The notes beneath the pieces are model-generated. The model was given only the letters and a program-made list of their open reading frames with translations, was not told where the DNA came from and did not search any database. From Streptomyces laurentii (GTDB lineage Bacteria > Actinomycetota > Actinomycetes > Streptomycetales > Streptomycetaceae): a DNA stretch of 64,000 nucleotides. Below, piece by piece: positions 26,953 through 35,263 of this stretch. Position 1 is the stretch's first letter. Every line of letters starts with the position of its first letter. The DNA lies in assembly GCA_002355495.1 (NCBI GenBank), contig AP017424.1, positions 1,798,001 through 1,862,000 on the forward strand, in the 5' to 3' direction. The translations under genes and the position numbers were made by a program.

Positions 26953-28764
26953 TTGCGCGAGTTCAGCCTTCCGGCTTTGTACGAGGTCCCCGCCGACGGG
27001 AATCTGACGGATCTCATCCGCCGGAACGCCGCCCAGCACCCAGATGTCGCCGTCATGGGACGCAAGGTGGCGGGCACCTGGACCGATGTGACCGCGAAGC
27101 AGTTCCTGGCCGAGGTCCGTGGGGTGGCCAAGGGCCTGATCGCCGCGGGCATCGAAGCGGGCGACCGGATCGCCCTGCTGTCCCGGACCCGCTACGAGTG
27201 GGTGCTGCTCGACTTCGCGATCTGGAGCGCGGGCGCGGTCACCGTGCCGGTGTACGAGACCAGCTCCCCGGAGCAGATCCAGTGGATCCTCAGCGACTCG
27301 GGCGCGTCCCTGGCGCTGGTGGAGACCGCGGCGCACGAGGCGTCCGTGGAGTCGGTCCGGGCGAACGTGCCGGCCCTGAAGAGCGTGCGGCAGATCGACG
27401 GCGACGCGATCGCCCGCCTCACCGAAGAGGGCGCGGACGTCTCCGACGCACTGCTCGACGAGCGGATGTCGACTGCCAAGGCCGACGACCCGGCGACCCT
27501 CGTCTACACCTCGGGCACCACCGGCCGCCCCAAGGGCTGCGTGCTCACCCACCGCGCCTTCTTCGCCGAGTGCGGCAACGTGGTCGAGCGCCTGAAGCCG
27601 CTGTTCCGTACCGGCGAGACCTCGGTACTGCTGTTCCTGCCCGCGGCGCACGTCTTCGGCCGGCTGATCGAGGTCGCCTCTGTGATGGCGCCGGTCAAGC
27701 TGGGCTGTCTGCCCGACATCAAGAACCTCACCGACGAGCTGGCGGCCTTCCAGCCGACGCTGATCCTCGGCGTGCCGCGGGTGTTCGAGAAGGTCTACAA
27801 CGGGGCGCGCGCCAAGGCGCAGGGCGACGGCAAGGGCAAGATCTTCGACAAGGCCGCGCACACGGCCATCGCGTACAGCCGCGCGCTTGACACCCCGCGC
27901 GGGCCCGCGTTCGGGCTGCGCCTGAAGCACAAGATCTTCGACAAGCTCGTCTACACGAAGCTGCGGGCCGTGCTCGGCGGGCGCGGCGAGTACGCGATCT
28001 CCGGCGGCGCGCCGCTCGGCGAGCGGCTCGGCCACTTCTTCCGGGGCATCGGCTTCACCGTCCTGGAGGGCTACGGCCTCACCGAGTCGTGCGCGGCGAC
28101 CGCGTTCAACCCGTGGGACCGCCCGAAGATCGGTACGGTCGGGCAGCCGCTGCCGGGCTCCGTGGTGCGGATCGCCGACGACGGCGAGGTGCTGCTGCAC
28201 GGCGAGCACATCTTCTCCGGCTACTGGAACAACGAGGCGGCGACCGCCGAGGCGCTGGCCGACGGCTGGTTCCACTCCGGTGACATCGGCACCCTCGACG
28301 AGGACGGCTACCTCACGATCACCGGCCGCAAGAAGGAGATCCTGGTGACGGCGGGCGGCAAGAACGTCGCCCCGGCGGTCATCGAGGACCGGATCCGGGC
28401 GCACGCCCTGGTCGCCGAGTGCATGGTGGTCGGCGACGGCCGGCCGTTCGTGGCCGCGCTGGTCACCCTCGACGAGGATTTCCTGGGCCGCTGGGCCGCC
28501 GAGCACGGCAAGCCGGCCGGGTCGACGGCGACGTCGCTGCGCGAGGACCCGGAGCTGCTCGCGGAGGTCCAGCGGGCGGTGGACGACGGCAACTCGGCCG
28601 TCTCGAAGGCGGAGTCGGTGCGCAAGTTCCGTATTCTGTCCGCCCAGTTCACGGAGGAGGCGGGGCACATCACCCCGTCGCTGAAGCTGAAGCGCAACGT
28701 GGTGGCCAAGGACTTCGCGGACGAGATCGAGGCGCTCTACAACGCCCCGCGCACCACCGCCTGA
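26953..28764 (+). CDS. long-chain fatty acid--CoA ligase
   Basis: 603 residues, TTG start after ggag. Activates fatty acids as acyl-AMP and then acyl-CoA, in the cytoplasm or at the membrane. ANL-superfamily motifs are clear: YTSGTTGRPKGCVLTH (about 182), LFLPAAHVFGR, ISGGAPLGERL, EGYGLTESCA, GWFHSGDIG, and TGRKKEILVTAGGKNVAP with the C-terminal catalytic Lys in ITPSLKLKRN. The bacterial FadD15/long-chain type starts with REFSLPALYEVP. A terminator hairpin closes the gene. The only neighbour in the same direction is over 1 kb away. Confidence 0.95.
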   Translation: MREFSLPALYEVPADGNLTDLIRRNAAQHPDVAVMGRKVAGTWTDVTAKQFLAEVRGVAKGLIAAGIEAGDRIALLSRTRYEWVLLDFAIWSAGAVTVPVYETSSPEQIQWILSDSGASLALVETAAHEASVESVRANVPALKSVRQIDGDAIARLTEEGADVSDALLDERMSTAKADDPATLVYTSGTTGRPKGCVLTHRAFFAECGNVVERLKPLFRTGETSVLLFLPAAHVFGRLIEVASVMAPVKLGCLPDIKNLTDELAAFQPTLILGVPRVFEKVYNGARAKAQGDGKGKIFDKAAHTAIAYSRALDTPRGPAFGLRLKHKIFDKLVYTKLRAVLGGRGEYAISGGAPLGERLGHFFRGIGFTVLEGYGLTESCAATAFNPWDRPKIGTVGQPLPGSVVRIADDGEVLLHGEHIFSGYWNNEAATAEALADGWFHSGDIGTLDEDGYLTITGRKKEILVTAGGKNVAPAVIEDRIRAHALVAECMVVGDGRPFVAALVTLDEDFLGRWAAEHGKPAGSTATSLREDPELLAEVQRAVDDGNSAVSKAESVRKFRILSAQFTEEAGHITPSLKLKRNVVAKDFADEIEALYNAPRTTA

Positions 28765-28783
28765 CGGACCGTACGCACCAGAC

Positions 28784-28830
28784 GAGACGCCCCTGGCGGG
28801 CCCGGATTCCGGGTCTGTCAGGGGCGTCTC
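28784..28830. terminator. bidirectional terminator between fadD and the GT4 gene
   Basis: Perfect 12-bp stem, gagacgcccctg (28784-28795) against 28819-28830, with a nested cccgga/tccggg hairpin in the loop. It lies between the convergent stops at 28764 and 28857 and can serve both. Confidence 0.85.
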
Positions 28831-28856
28831 GCATGTACGGCATACGGCATACGGCG

Positions 28857-29999
28857 TCACAGCAGCTCGCGCAGGCGCTCCGCCAGCAGGTCCCAGCGCC
28901 AGCGGTCCTCGACCCACTCCCGGCCGCGCGTGCCCATCCGCTCGCGCAGCTCCGGGTCGAGCAGCAGCGTGGCCACCCGGTCGGCGGTCTCCTCGGCGCT
29001 GCCGCCGCGCACCACCCAGCCGGTCGTGCCGTCGAGGACGGCGTCCGGGGCGCCGCCCGAGTCGCCCGCGACGACCGGCAGACCGGTCGCGGACCCCTCC
29101 AGGTAGACGATGCCGAGGCCCTCGACGTCGAGCCCGCCGCGCCGGGTGCGGCAGGGCATCGCGAAGACGTCGCCCGCCCCGTAGTGCGCGGGCAGCTCCT
29201 CCCACGGCACGGCGCCGGTGAAGCGCACCGAGCCCGCCACACCGGTCCGCTCCGCGAGCCGGCGCAGGTCCTGCTCGTACGGGCCGCCGCCGACGATCAG
29301 CAGGACCGCGCCGGGCACCCGGCGCAGGATCTCCGGCATGGCGAGGATCAGGGTGTCCTGGCCCTTGCGCGGCACGAGCCGCGAGACGCACACGACCACC
29401 GGGCGGTCGGTGAGCCCGAGCCGCTCGCGCACCTCGGCACCGCCCGAGCCGGGGTGGAAGGTCTTCTCGTCGACGCCCGGCGGGAGCTGGACCATCCGCG
29501 CCGCGGCCTCCGGGGTGAGCGCCGAGGCGATCCGGGACCGGGTGTACTCGCCGAGGTAGGTGATCGTGTCGGTGCCCTCGCCGATCCGCCGCAGCAGCTG
29601 CCGGGCGGCCGGCAGCTGGGCCCAGCCGGCCTCGTGGCCGTGCGTGGTGGCGACGATCCGGCGGGCTCCCGCGCGCCGCAGCGCCGGGGCCATCAGGCCG
29701 AGCGGGGCGGCCGCGCCGAACCACACCGACGTACAACCGTGCTCGCGCAGCAGCGCCGTGGCCCGGGCGGTGACCCTGGGCGTCGGCAGCAGCATGGTGG
29801 TGCGATCGCGGACGACCATGAAAGGCTGCTCGCGGTCGAACGCGGCGGTCGCCTCCGTCCCCTCGTGGCCTCGCTTCCACGTGGAGGCGTAGACCACGAC
29901 CCGCTCGGGGTCGAGGCGCAGCGCCATGTTGTGCAGGAATGCCTGGATTCCGCCGGGGCGTGGCGGAAAGTCGTTGGTTACGATCAGGGTCTTGTGCAT
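28857..29999 (-). CDS. GT4 glycosyltransferase, PimB-like mannosyltransferase
   Basis: 380 residues. GT-B fold retaining glycosyltransferase. N-terminus TLIVTNDFPPRPGGIQAFLH is the acceptor-side glycine-rich loop of PimB/PimA relatives; VVCVSRLVPRKGQDTLILAMP starts the nucleotide-sugar domain; the E-x7-E motif appears as VEGLGIVYLEGSATG. It probably transfers mannose from GDP-mannose to phosphatidylinositol mannoside or a similar lipid at the inner membrane face. ATG at 29999; a much longer in-frame extension runs antisense through the GT87 gene and is not real. Divergent from the GT87 gene with a 108-bp gap. Confidence 0.88.
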   Translation of the reverse strand: MHKTLIVTNDFPPRPGGIQAFLHNMALRLDPERVVVYASTWKRGHEGTEATAAFDREQPFMVVRDRTTMLLPTPRVTARATALLREHGCTSVWFGAAAPLGLMAPALRRAGARRIVATTHGHEAGWAQLPAARQLLRRIGEGTDTITYLGEYTRSRIASALTPEAAARMVQLPPGVDEKTFHPGSGGAEVRERLGLTDRPVVVCVSRLVPRKGQDTLILAMPEILRRVPGAVLLIVGGGPYEQDLRRLAERTGVAGSVRFTGAVPWEELPAHYGAGDVFAMPCRTRRGGLDVEGLGIVYLEGSATGLPVVAGDSGGAPDAVLDGTTGWVVRGGSAEETADRVATLLLDPELRERMGTRGREWVEDRWRWDLLAERLRELL

Positions 30000-30107
30000 C
30001 GTGGCCGACAGTACCGCGCGCACGCCCCGGGCCCGGCACCAGCACCTCAGCCCACTCCGCCCCGCCCCTCCGCCCCGGCGGACCGACAGGACAGGAACAG
30101 GACAGCG

Positions 30108-31436
30108 ATGACGGCCGGCGCGATAGGCACGGGTGCGGACACACGTACGGGGATACGCGCGGCCGTGACCGCGCGCACCCGCGGACTCGGCAAACCCCTC
30201 GGACTGTGGGGCCTGACCCGACTGCTGCTCCTCTTGTGCGTCTTCAAGATCGTCGTCGTCCCGGGCCCCGATGTGACCACCGACATCGAGGAGATCTACC
30301 AGGGCTGGTACGAGGTCCTGAAGACCGGCACGTACCCCCTCGACGACGTCACCTGGCAGTACCCGCCCGCCGCGGCCCTCGCGATCGTCTCCCCCGCGCT
30401 GCTGCCCTTCCTCGGCTATTCCGCCGGCTTCTTCACGCTGTCGCTGCTGTGCGACGCCCTCGTCTTCGGGCTGCTGCTGTACACCGGCCGCCGCCCCGGC
30501 CGCTCCTCGCGCGGCGCCTGGCTGTGGCTGGCCGGCGTGCCGCTGCTCGGGCCGACCGCGTACAGCCGGTACGACCTGATGGTCACGGCGGTCGCGGTGG
30601 CGGCGCTGCTGGCGGCCCTGCGCAGCCCGGCCGTCCTCGGCGCGCTCGCCGGGTTCGGGGCGGCACTCAAGGTCTGGCCGGTGCTGCTGCTCGCGGGCTC
30701 CGCGCGCGGCCGGGCCACCTTCCGCTCGTGGGCGGCGGCGGCCGGCGCGGCGGCCGGAGTGATCGGCCTGTGCGCGCTCGCGGCGCCGGGATCGCTGTCC
30801 TTCCTGGGCTTCCAGCGGGACCGGGGCACCGAGGTCGAGTCGCTGGGCGCGCTGGTCTTCCATGTGGCCCGCAACTTCGGCTGGCCGGGCGAGGCCCGGA
30901 TGAACTACGGCTCCATCGAGTTCCTCGGCCCGGGCGTGGCCGCCGTGTCCACGGCGGCGATGCTGCTGACGATCGCCGCGTTCGGCTGGCTGCTGCTGTG
31001 GCGGCTGCGGGCCCGGCACCGGACGGTGACGACGACGGCGGACGCGGCCTTCACGGCGGTGCTGCTGTTCGTCACGACGAGCCGGGTGATCAGCCCCCAG
31101 TACATGATCTGGCTGGTGGGGCTCGCTGCCGTGTGCCTGGTGTACCGGGCGAGCCGGATGCGCCGGCCCGCGTACCTGGTGCTGTGGGCGACGGCGGTGA
31201 CGCAGTTCGAGTTCCCGGTGTGGTTCTCCCACGTCACGCACAGCGATCCGCTCGGCATCGCGCTGCTGTTGGTACGCAACGGTCTCCTGGTGGTGGCCAC
31301 GGTGTCGGCCTGCCGGATCCTGTGGCGCCAGACGGTCACCGAGCCGCGCCTCGCGGAAGCGGCCGCGGCGCGGGTCCCGGCCCAGTCGGCCCGTACGGCG
31401 GAGCGCCGGCCGGAGGTCCCGGTCTCCGCGCGGTAG
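30108..31436 (+). CDS. GT87/DUF2029-type membrane mannosyltransferase
   Basis: 442 residues with about ten membrane helices, typical of GT-C polyprenol-phosphate-sugar transferases. Features include a D-rich first loop (PGPDVTTDIEEIYQGWYEVLKTG), then TWQYPPAAALAIVSPALLPF, AYSRYDLMVTAVAVAALLAAL, LKVWPVLLLAG and SRVISPQYMIWLVGLAAV. The order and SRY/SPQYM motifs match GT87 alpha-mannosyltransferases such as PimE. ATG at 30108 follows an aggac-type site. Divergent pairing with the GT4 gene suggests both act in mannolipid assembly; the acceptor is not known. Confidence 0.85.
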   Translation: MTAGAIGTGADTRTGIRAAVTARTRGLGKPLGLWGLTRLLLLLCVFKIVVVPGPDVTTDIEEIYQGWYEVLKTGTYPLDDVTWQYPPAAALAIVSPALLPFLGYSAGFFTLSLLCDALVFGLLLYTGRRPGRSSRGAWLWLAGVPLLGPTAYSRYDLMVTAVAVAALLAALRSPAVLGALAGFGAALKVWPVLLLAGSARGRATFRSWAAAAGAAAGVIGLCALAAPGSLSFLGFQRDRGTEVESLGALVFHVARNFGWPGEARMNYGSIEFLGPGVAAVSTAAMLLTIAAFGWLLLWRLRARHRTVTTTADAAFTAVLLFVTTSRVISPQYMIWLVGLAAVCLVYRASRMRRPAYLVLWATAVTQFEFPVWFSHVTHSDPLGIALLLVRNGLLVVATVSACRILWRQTVTEPRLAEAAAARVPAQSARTAERRPEVPVSAR

Positions 31437-31470
31437 GCCGGGCGAGCCCCGCGGTCGTGCCTCGGGGGCG

Positions 31471-32688
31471 TCAGCCCAGCCGCTCCGTGAGGTACGTCCG
31501 CCAGCGGGCCGTGAAGTCCTCCGGGGTGATGCCGAGGACGTCGTTCAGCGCCTTCTCCACCGCGCCCGCGCGGCCCGGGTGGGCGCCCACCGCCCCGTAG
31601 AACGCGGTCAGCTCGGCCGCGCCCCACCGGTCGGCGATCATCGCGCAGGCCAGCCAGCCGCCCTCGTAGGCGCGGGCCAGCGCGTCCGCGTCGCCGCCGA
31701 AGGCGAAGTGCTTGTCGTCGGGCAGCGCGGCGGGCACCTTGCCGGCCCGGATCTCGCGTGCCAGTTCGGGGGCGGCGGCCGTGGGGGTGCGGCCGGTGCC
31801 GCGATAGGCGGCCCAGTCGGCGAAGCCCTCGGACAGCCAGAGCGGGGTGGCCGCGGTGGTGCGGGCGCGGGTGGCGACATGGGTGGTCTCGTGGGTGAGC
31901 ACGAAGCGCCGGCCGAAGTCGCCGAGACCCGCGTACGCCTCCGGGTTGACGATGATCCGGTCCGCGGGCGCCTTCGGGCCGCCGCCGGCCTCGCCGGTGG
32001 TGACGGCCGCGATGCCCCGGTACGCGGACGCGGGCGCGCCGAGCAGCCTGCCCATGGCGTCGGTCGACGCGGGGACGAGCACCACGATCCGGCCCGCCCA
32101 GGGCGAGGGCCAGGCACCGGAGGCGGCGGGCACCGCGCGGTCGGCCGCGGCGGCGATCTCTTCGAGCCGCTCGGGGCTCTGGCCGACGCCGAGGACCAGG
32201 CTGTGCCCGCCGGTGACCGCGCGGACCGCGCCCTGCTGCCAGAGCTGCTGCGGGGCGCCGTCGGTGGGGCGGTCGGCGGTGACGTACCAGCGGCCGCCGC
32301 GGTCGGCGAGGTCCAGGATCCGGGTGCCGGTGACGGGACCGGAGTCGTAGCCCTTGATCCGGTAGCCGAGTTCGGCGCGGGCGGTGGCCCGGCCGGGGCC
32401 GGTGCGCTCGACGCCGGTGACCCGGTAGCTCCAGTCGGCCAGCGGGACGGGCGCGAGCCGTTCGAACTCGGTGCGCGCGGCGGGGACGAGGGCCGGGTCG
32501 AGCGCGGCGAGATAGCCGGGTTCGTCGCGGGCGAGGAGGGCGTGGGCGCGGGCGTCGAGCAGCCGCTGGATCCCGGCGCGGTCCGGGGCGGGTCGCCCGG
32601 GGTCGGCGCAGCCGGTGAGCGGGAGCAGCAGCGCGAACAGCGCGGCGGCCGCGCCGCGCGCCACCGCTGCGCTCCGCCGGCCCGTCAC
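31471..32688 (-). CDS. lipoprotein with HExxH zinc-metalloprotease domain
   Basis: 405 residues, GTG start. N-terminal signal with lipobox LTGC (Cys near 27), so the mature protein is membrane-anchored outside the cell. The C-terminal half carries LTHETTHVAT (HExxH zinc motif) and 20-odd residues later LSEGFADWAAY, giving the third Glu ligand of a gluzincin-like peptidase. The N-terminal half may be an NTF2-like domain (LDARAHALLARDEPGYLAAL). Substrate unknown. The cell-wall hydrolase gene downstream of it in the window is on the same strand but precedes it in transcription order. Confidence 0.82.
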   Translation of the reverse strand: MTGRRSAAVARGAAAALFALLLPLTGCADPGRPAPDRAGIQRLLDARAHALLARDEPGYLAALDPALVPAARTEFERLAPVPLADWSYRVTGVERTGPGRATARAELGYRIKGYDSGPVTGTRILDLADRGGRWYVTADRPTDGAPQQLWQQGAVRAVTGGHSLVLGVGQSPERLEEIAAAADRAVPAASGAWPSPWAGRIVVLVPASTDAMGRLLGAPASAYRGIAAVTTGEAGGGPKAPADRIIVNPEAYAGLGDFGRRFVLTHETTHVATRARTTAATPLWLSEGFADWAAYRGTGRTPTAAAPELAREIRAGKVPAALPDDKHFAFGGDADALARAYEGGWLACAMIADRWGAAELTAFYGAVGAHPGRAGAVEKALNDVLGITPEDFTARWRTYLTERLG

Positions 32689-32728
32689 GCCCTCGATCGT
32701 ACGGGGTCGGGATCGCAGGACGGCGGCC

Positions 32729-33751
32729 TCAGACCCGGGTGACGACGACCGGGGACATCATGGTCACCGGGTCGTAGCGGACGCGGGCGCCGGGGTGGGG
32801 CGCGTGGATGACCTGTCCGTTGCCGGCGTAGACCGCGACATGGCTGGCGTCGCCGCGGTACGTGACCAGGTCGCCGGGCTGCGCCTGGGAGAGCGGGATC
32901 CGCCGGCCGGCGGCGCGCTGGGCGGCGGCGGTGCGGGGCAGGGAGATGCCGGCCTGCCGGAACGACCAGACCATCAGGCCCGAGCAGTCGAAGGACGAGG
33001 GGCCGGTGGCGCCCCACACGTACGGCCGGCCGATGGCGCCGCGGGCGGCGACGACCGCGGCGGCGGCGCGCGAGGAGCCGAGATCGCCGAGCGGGGGCAG
33101 CAGGTCGCCGAAGGCGTCGCGGCCGGAACGGGAGGACCGGTCGTAGCCGGCCCGGTCGGCGGCGGACAGGGCGCCGAGCACCCGGCGGGCCTCGGCGAGC
33201 TTGTGTTCGACCAGGCGTTTGTGGCGGGCGGCCTCGGCGCGGCTGTGGACCAGTTCGTCCAGGGCTTGGCCGGCCTCGGCCCGTTCCTGGGCCATACGGC
33301 GCAGCCGGCCGCGCAGCTCGCCGAGGGCGGTGCGCTGGCGGGCGCCGACCCGGTCGAGGACGGAGGCCCGCTGGAGATAGCTGTCCGGATTGGCGGAGAG
33401 CAGCAGGGCGAGGGCGGGGTCGAGGCCGCCGGAGCGGTACTGGGCGCCGGCGACCGCGCCGAGCGCGCCGCGCATCAGGTTGACGCGCTCCTGGTCGCGG
33501 GCGAGCCGGTCCTGGGCCCGGGAGACCGTGCGGCGCAGCCGGTCGGCCCGCTCGCCGGCCCGGTTGTAATCCTCGGTGGCCTTCTCGGCCTCCTCGTAGA
33601 GCCGGTCGACGGTGGCCCGAGGGGAGCGGGTGGTGTGCGGGGCTGCGGCGTCCGGGTCGGCGTGCGCGGGAACGGCTCCGAAGGCGGCGGCCGCGGTGGC
33701 GGCGGCCGCTGTGAGGACGGTGACCCTGGCGGATCGTCGGTGGGACGCCAC
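32729..33751 (-). CDS. NlpC/P60 (C40) cell-wall hydrolase, copy 1
   Basis: 340 residues, GTG start at 33751 preceded by GGAG. Signal peptide (VTVLTAAAATAAAAFGAVPAHA) then a long coiled coil (about 40-200) and a C-terminal NlpC/P60 domain with catalytic Cys in SFDCSGLMVWSF, His in ASHVAVYAG and a third residue in HAPHPG. It likely cleaves D-gamma-Glu-mDAP bonds in peptidoglycan stem peptides. The protein is a tandem paralogue of the next gene (same N-terminus SHRR, same QYRSGGLDPAL coiled-coil motif), implying local duplication. The lipoprotein gene follows 40 bp downstream. Confidence 0.92.
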   Translation of the reverse strand: MASHRRSARVTVLTAAAATAAAAFGAVPAHADPDAAAPHTTRSPRATVDRLYEEAEKATEDYNRAGERADRLRRTVSRAQDRLARDQERVNLMRGALGAVAGAQYRSGGLDPALALLLSANPDSYLQRASVLDRVGARQRTALGELRGRLRRMAQERAEAGQALDELVHSRAEAARHKRLVEHKLAEARRVLGALSAADRAGYDRSSRSGRDAFGDLLPPLGDLGSSRAAAAVVAARGAIGRPYVWGATGPSSFDCSGLMVWSFRQAGISLPRTAAAQRAAGRRIPLSQAQPGDLVTYRGDASHVAVYAGNGQVIHAPHPGARVRYDPVTMMSPVVVTRV

Positions 33752-33840
33752 GGATCGCGCTCCGTTCGGCTCGGCAACTGGCGCGGCAGACAGTAGCCGT
33801 TGCTCACTCCCCGTCCAACGAGGGTGCCGGGCACGCACAG

Positions 33841-33881
33841 TGACGCCCCGCCGGAGACCACAGGTCACCGGCGGGGCGTCA
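33841..33881 (-). terminator. terminator between the two NlpC/P60 genes
   Basis: Perfect 14-bp stem, tgacgccccgccgg (33841-33854) against 33868-33881, 13-nt loop. Lies past the 33970 stop and so ends the copy 2 transcript before copy 1. Confidence 0.8.
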
Positions 33882-33969
33882 CGTCACTTCTGGTTTCGGC
33901 AATCCACCCGTTCGGAGGGCATGTCGCCGGGTCGGCGGGGGCAGCGCGCGGCGCCCCGGACGCGGAGCG

Positions 33970-35004
33970 TCAGATGCGCACGCCGAACTGGAAGGTGCCG
34001 AGGTAGTCCATCGACTCGTAGCGGACGAACGCGCCCGGCTTCGGGGCGTGCAGCACGGTGTTGTTGCCCGCGTACAGGCCGACGTGCTGCAGGCTGTTGA
34101 AGAAGACCAGGTCGCCGGGCTTGAGCTGGCTGCGGCCGATCTTCACGCCGTCGTTCTGCTGGGTGTAGGTCGTGCGGGTGAGCTGGACGTCGGCCTGGCG
34201 GTAGGCCCACTGGGTCAGGCCCGAGCAGTCGAAGGAGTTCGGACCCGTGCCGCCGCGGAAGTACGGCTTGCCGATCTGCGTGGCGGCGGCGTTGAGGGCG
34301 GCGGCGCCGCGCTGCGAGGCCGGCACCTCCTTGCCGAGGCTGACCCGCTGCTGGCTGGCGCCGCGGCTGGCGCGCTGCTCCTCTTCCTGCTTGATCTTGG
34401 TGCGCTCGGCGGCCGTCAGCGAGTTGAGCAGCTTCTGCGCCTCGGCGAGCTTGGCCGAGGACTTCGCCTTCTTCTCGTCGAGGGTCTTGCGGACGTCCTC
34501 GAGTTCGGCGAGCTTGCCCGCCGCCTCGGCGCGCTTCTGGGCGAGCGTGCGCTGCTTGGCCTGGATCGTCTGCAGGACGTCGGCCTGCTTGGCGCCGACC
34601 TGGTCGAGCGCGGTCGCCTGCTCCAGGTAGGTGTCCGGGTCCGCGGAGAGGAAGAGCTGGAGCGCCGGGTCGATGCCGCCGGAGCGGTACTGGGCGCTGG
34701 CGACCGCGCCGATGCTGTCGCGCAGGGTGTTCAGCTCGTCCTGGCCGCGGGCGACCTTGTCCTGGAGATTGCTGATCTCCTTCTGGAGCTTCCCGCGGCG
34801 CTCGCCGGCGAGACTCGACTGCTCCGTGGCCTCCTCGGCCTCGTGATACAGCTTGTCGACCTTCGACTTGACGTCGTCGATCTTCGGCTTCGGGGCCGCC
34901 TGGGCCGCGGTCTGGGCGGTGAGCGCGACCGCGGCTGCGGCGGTCACGGTGAGCACGGTCACGCGGGCGCGGCTCGGCTGCTTGGGACGACGGTGGGACG
35001 CCAC
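33970..35004 (-). CDS. NlpC/P60 (C40) cell-wall hydrolase, copy 2
   Basis: 344 residues, GTG start. Same architecture as copy 1: export signal (VTVLTVTAAAAVALTAQTAAQA), long coiled coil with AQYRSGGIDPALQLFLSADPDTYLEQA, and a C-terminal NlpC/P60 domain with Cys in SFDCSGLTQWAY, His in LQHVGLYAGN and HAPKPGAF. The RipA-like arrangement, in which the coiled coil may keep the enzyme inactive until partner proteins bind, is a family inference. Transcribed from its own promoter and ended by a hairpin before copy 1. Its coiled coil is richer in Lys/Gln than that of copy 1. Confidence 0.92.
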   Translation of the reverse strand: MASHRRPKQPSRARVTVLTVTAAAAVALTAQTAAQAAPKPKIDDVKSKVDKLYHEAEEATEQSSLAGERRGKLQKEISNLQDKVARGQDELNTLRDSIGAVASAQYRSGGIDPALQLFLSADPDTYLEQATALDQVGAKQADVLQTIQAKQRTLAQKRAEAAGKLAELEDVRKTLDEKKAKSSAKLAEAQKLLNSLTAAERTKIKQEEEQRASRGASQQRVSLGKEVPASQRGAAALNAAATQIGKPYFRGGTGPNSFDCSGLTQWAYRQADVQLTRTTYTQQNDGVKIGRSQLKPGDLVFFNSLQHVGLYAGNNTVLHAPKPGAFVRYESMDYLGTFQFGVRI

Positions 35005-35111
35005 GGAGGCGAGCTCCTTCTTCCTCGAGCCGCCCGACGGGTCAGCGGCAGGCGGTGACCGACGCTGTCCACTCCGGATGAGTGATCAACCGCGCGTAGG
35101 TTCGAAGCCTG

Positions 35112-35141
35112 ACCCTAGTAACCATCTTGTGATCAGTTCAA
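35112..35141 (-). promoter_or_regulatory. promoter of NlpC/P60 copy 2
   Basis: On the minus strand TTGAAC (35141-35136), 18-nt spacer, TAGGGT (35117-35112). Transcription would start near 35105, giving a leader of about 100 nt. The leader was checked for a c-di-AMP (ydaO) riboswitch, which controls similar genes in Streptomyces, and no match was seen. Confidence 0.6.
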
Positions 35142-35263
35142 ATCCTGACGGACAAAATCTCGCGGTTCCGACAACTTATTTAGCGACATCACACAGGCTG
35201 TGAAGGCGGGTTGACCCTGCGCCGATCAGAAAAGGTCTATACCGGGCAGAAAGTGACACCACG

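Noticed and set aside
26806..30144. Open frame of about 1100 codons on the minus strand across fadD and the GT4 gene
   Set aside because: Overlaps both supported genes and translates to low-complexity sequence.
35005..35263. c-di-AMP (ydaO) riboswitch in the leader of the second NlpC/P60 gene
   Set aside because: Wall hydrolases of Streptomyces can carry this riboswitch, but the conserved core was not found; only a promoter was supported.
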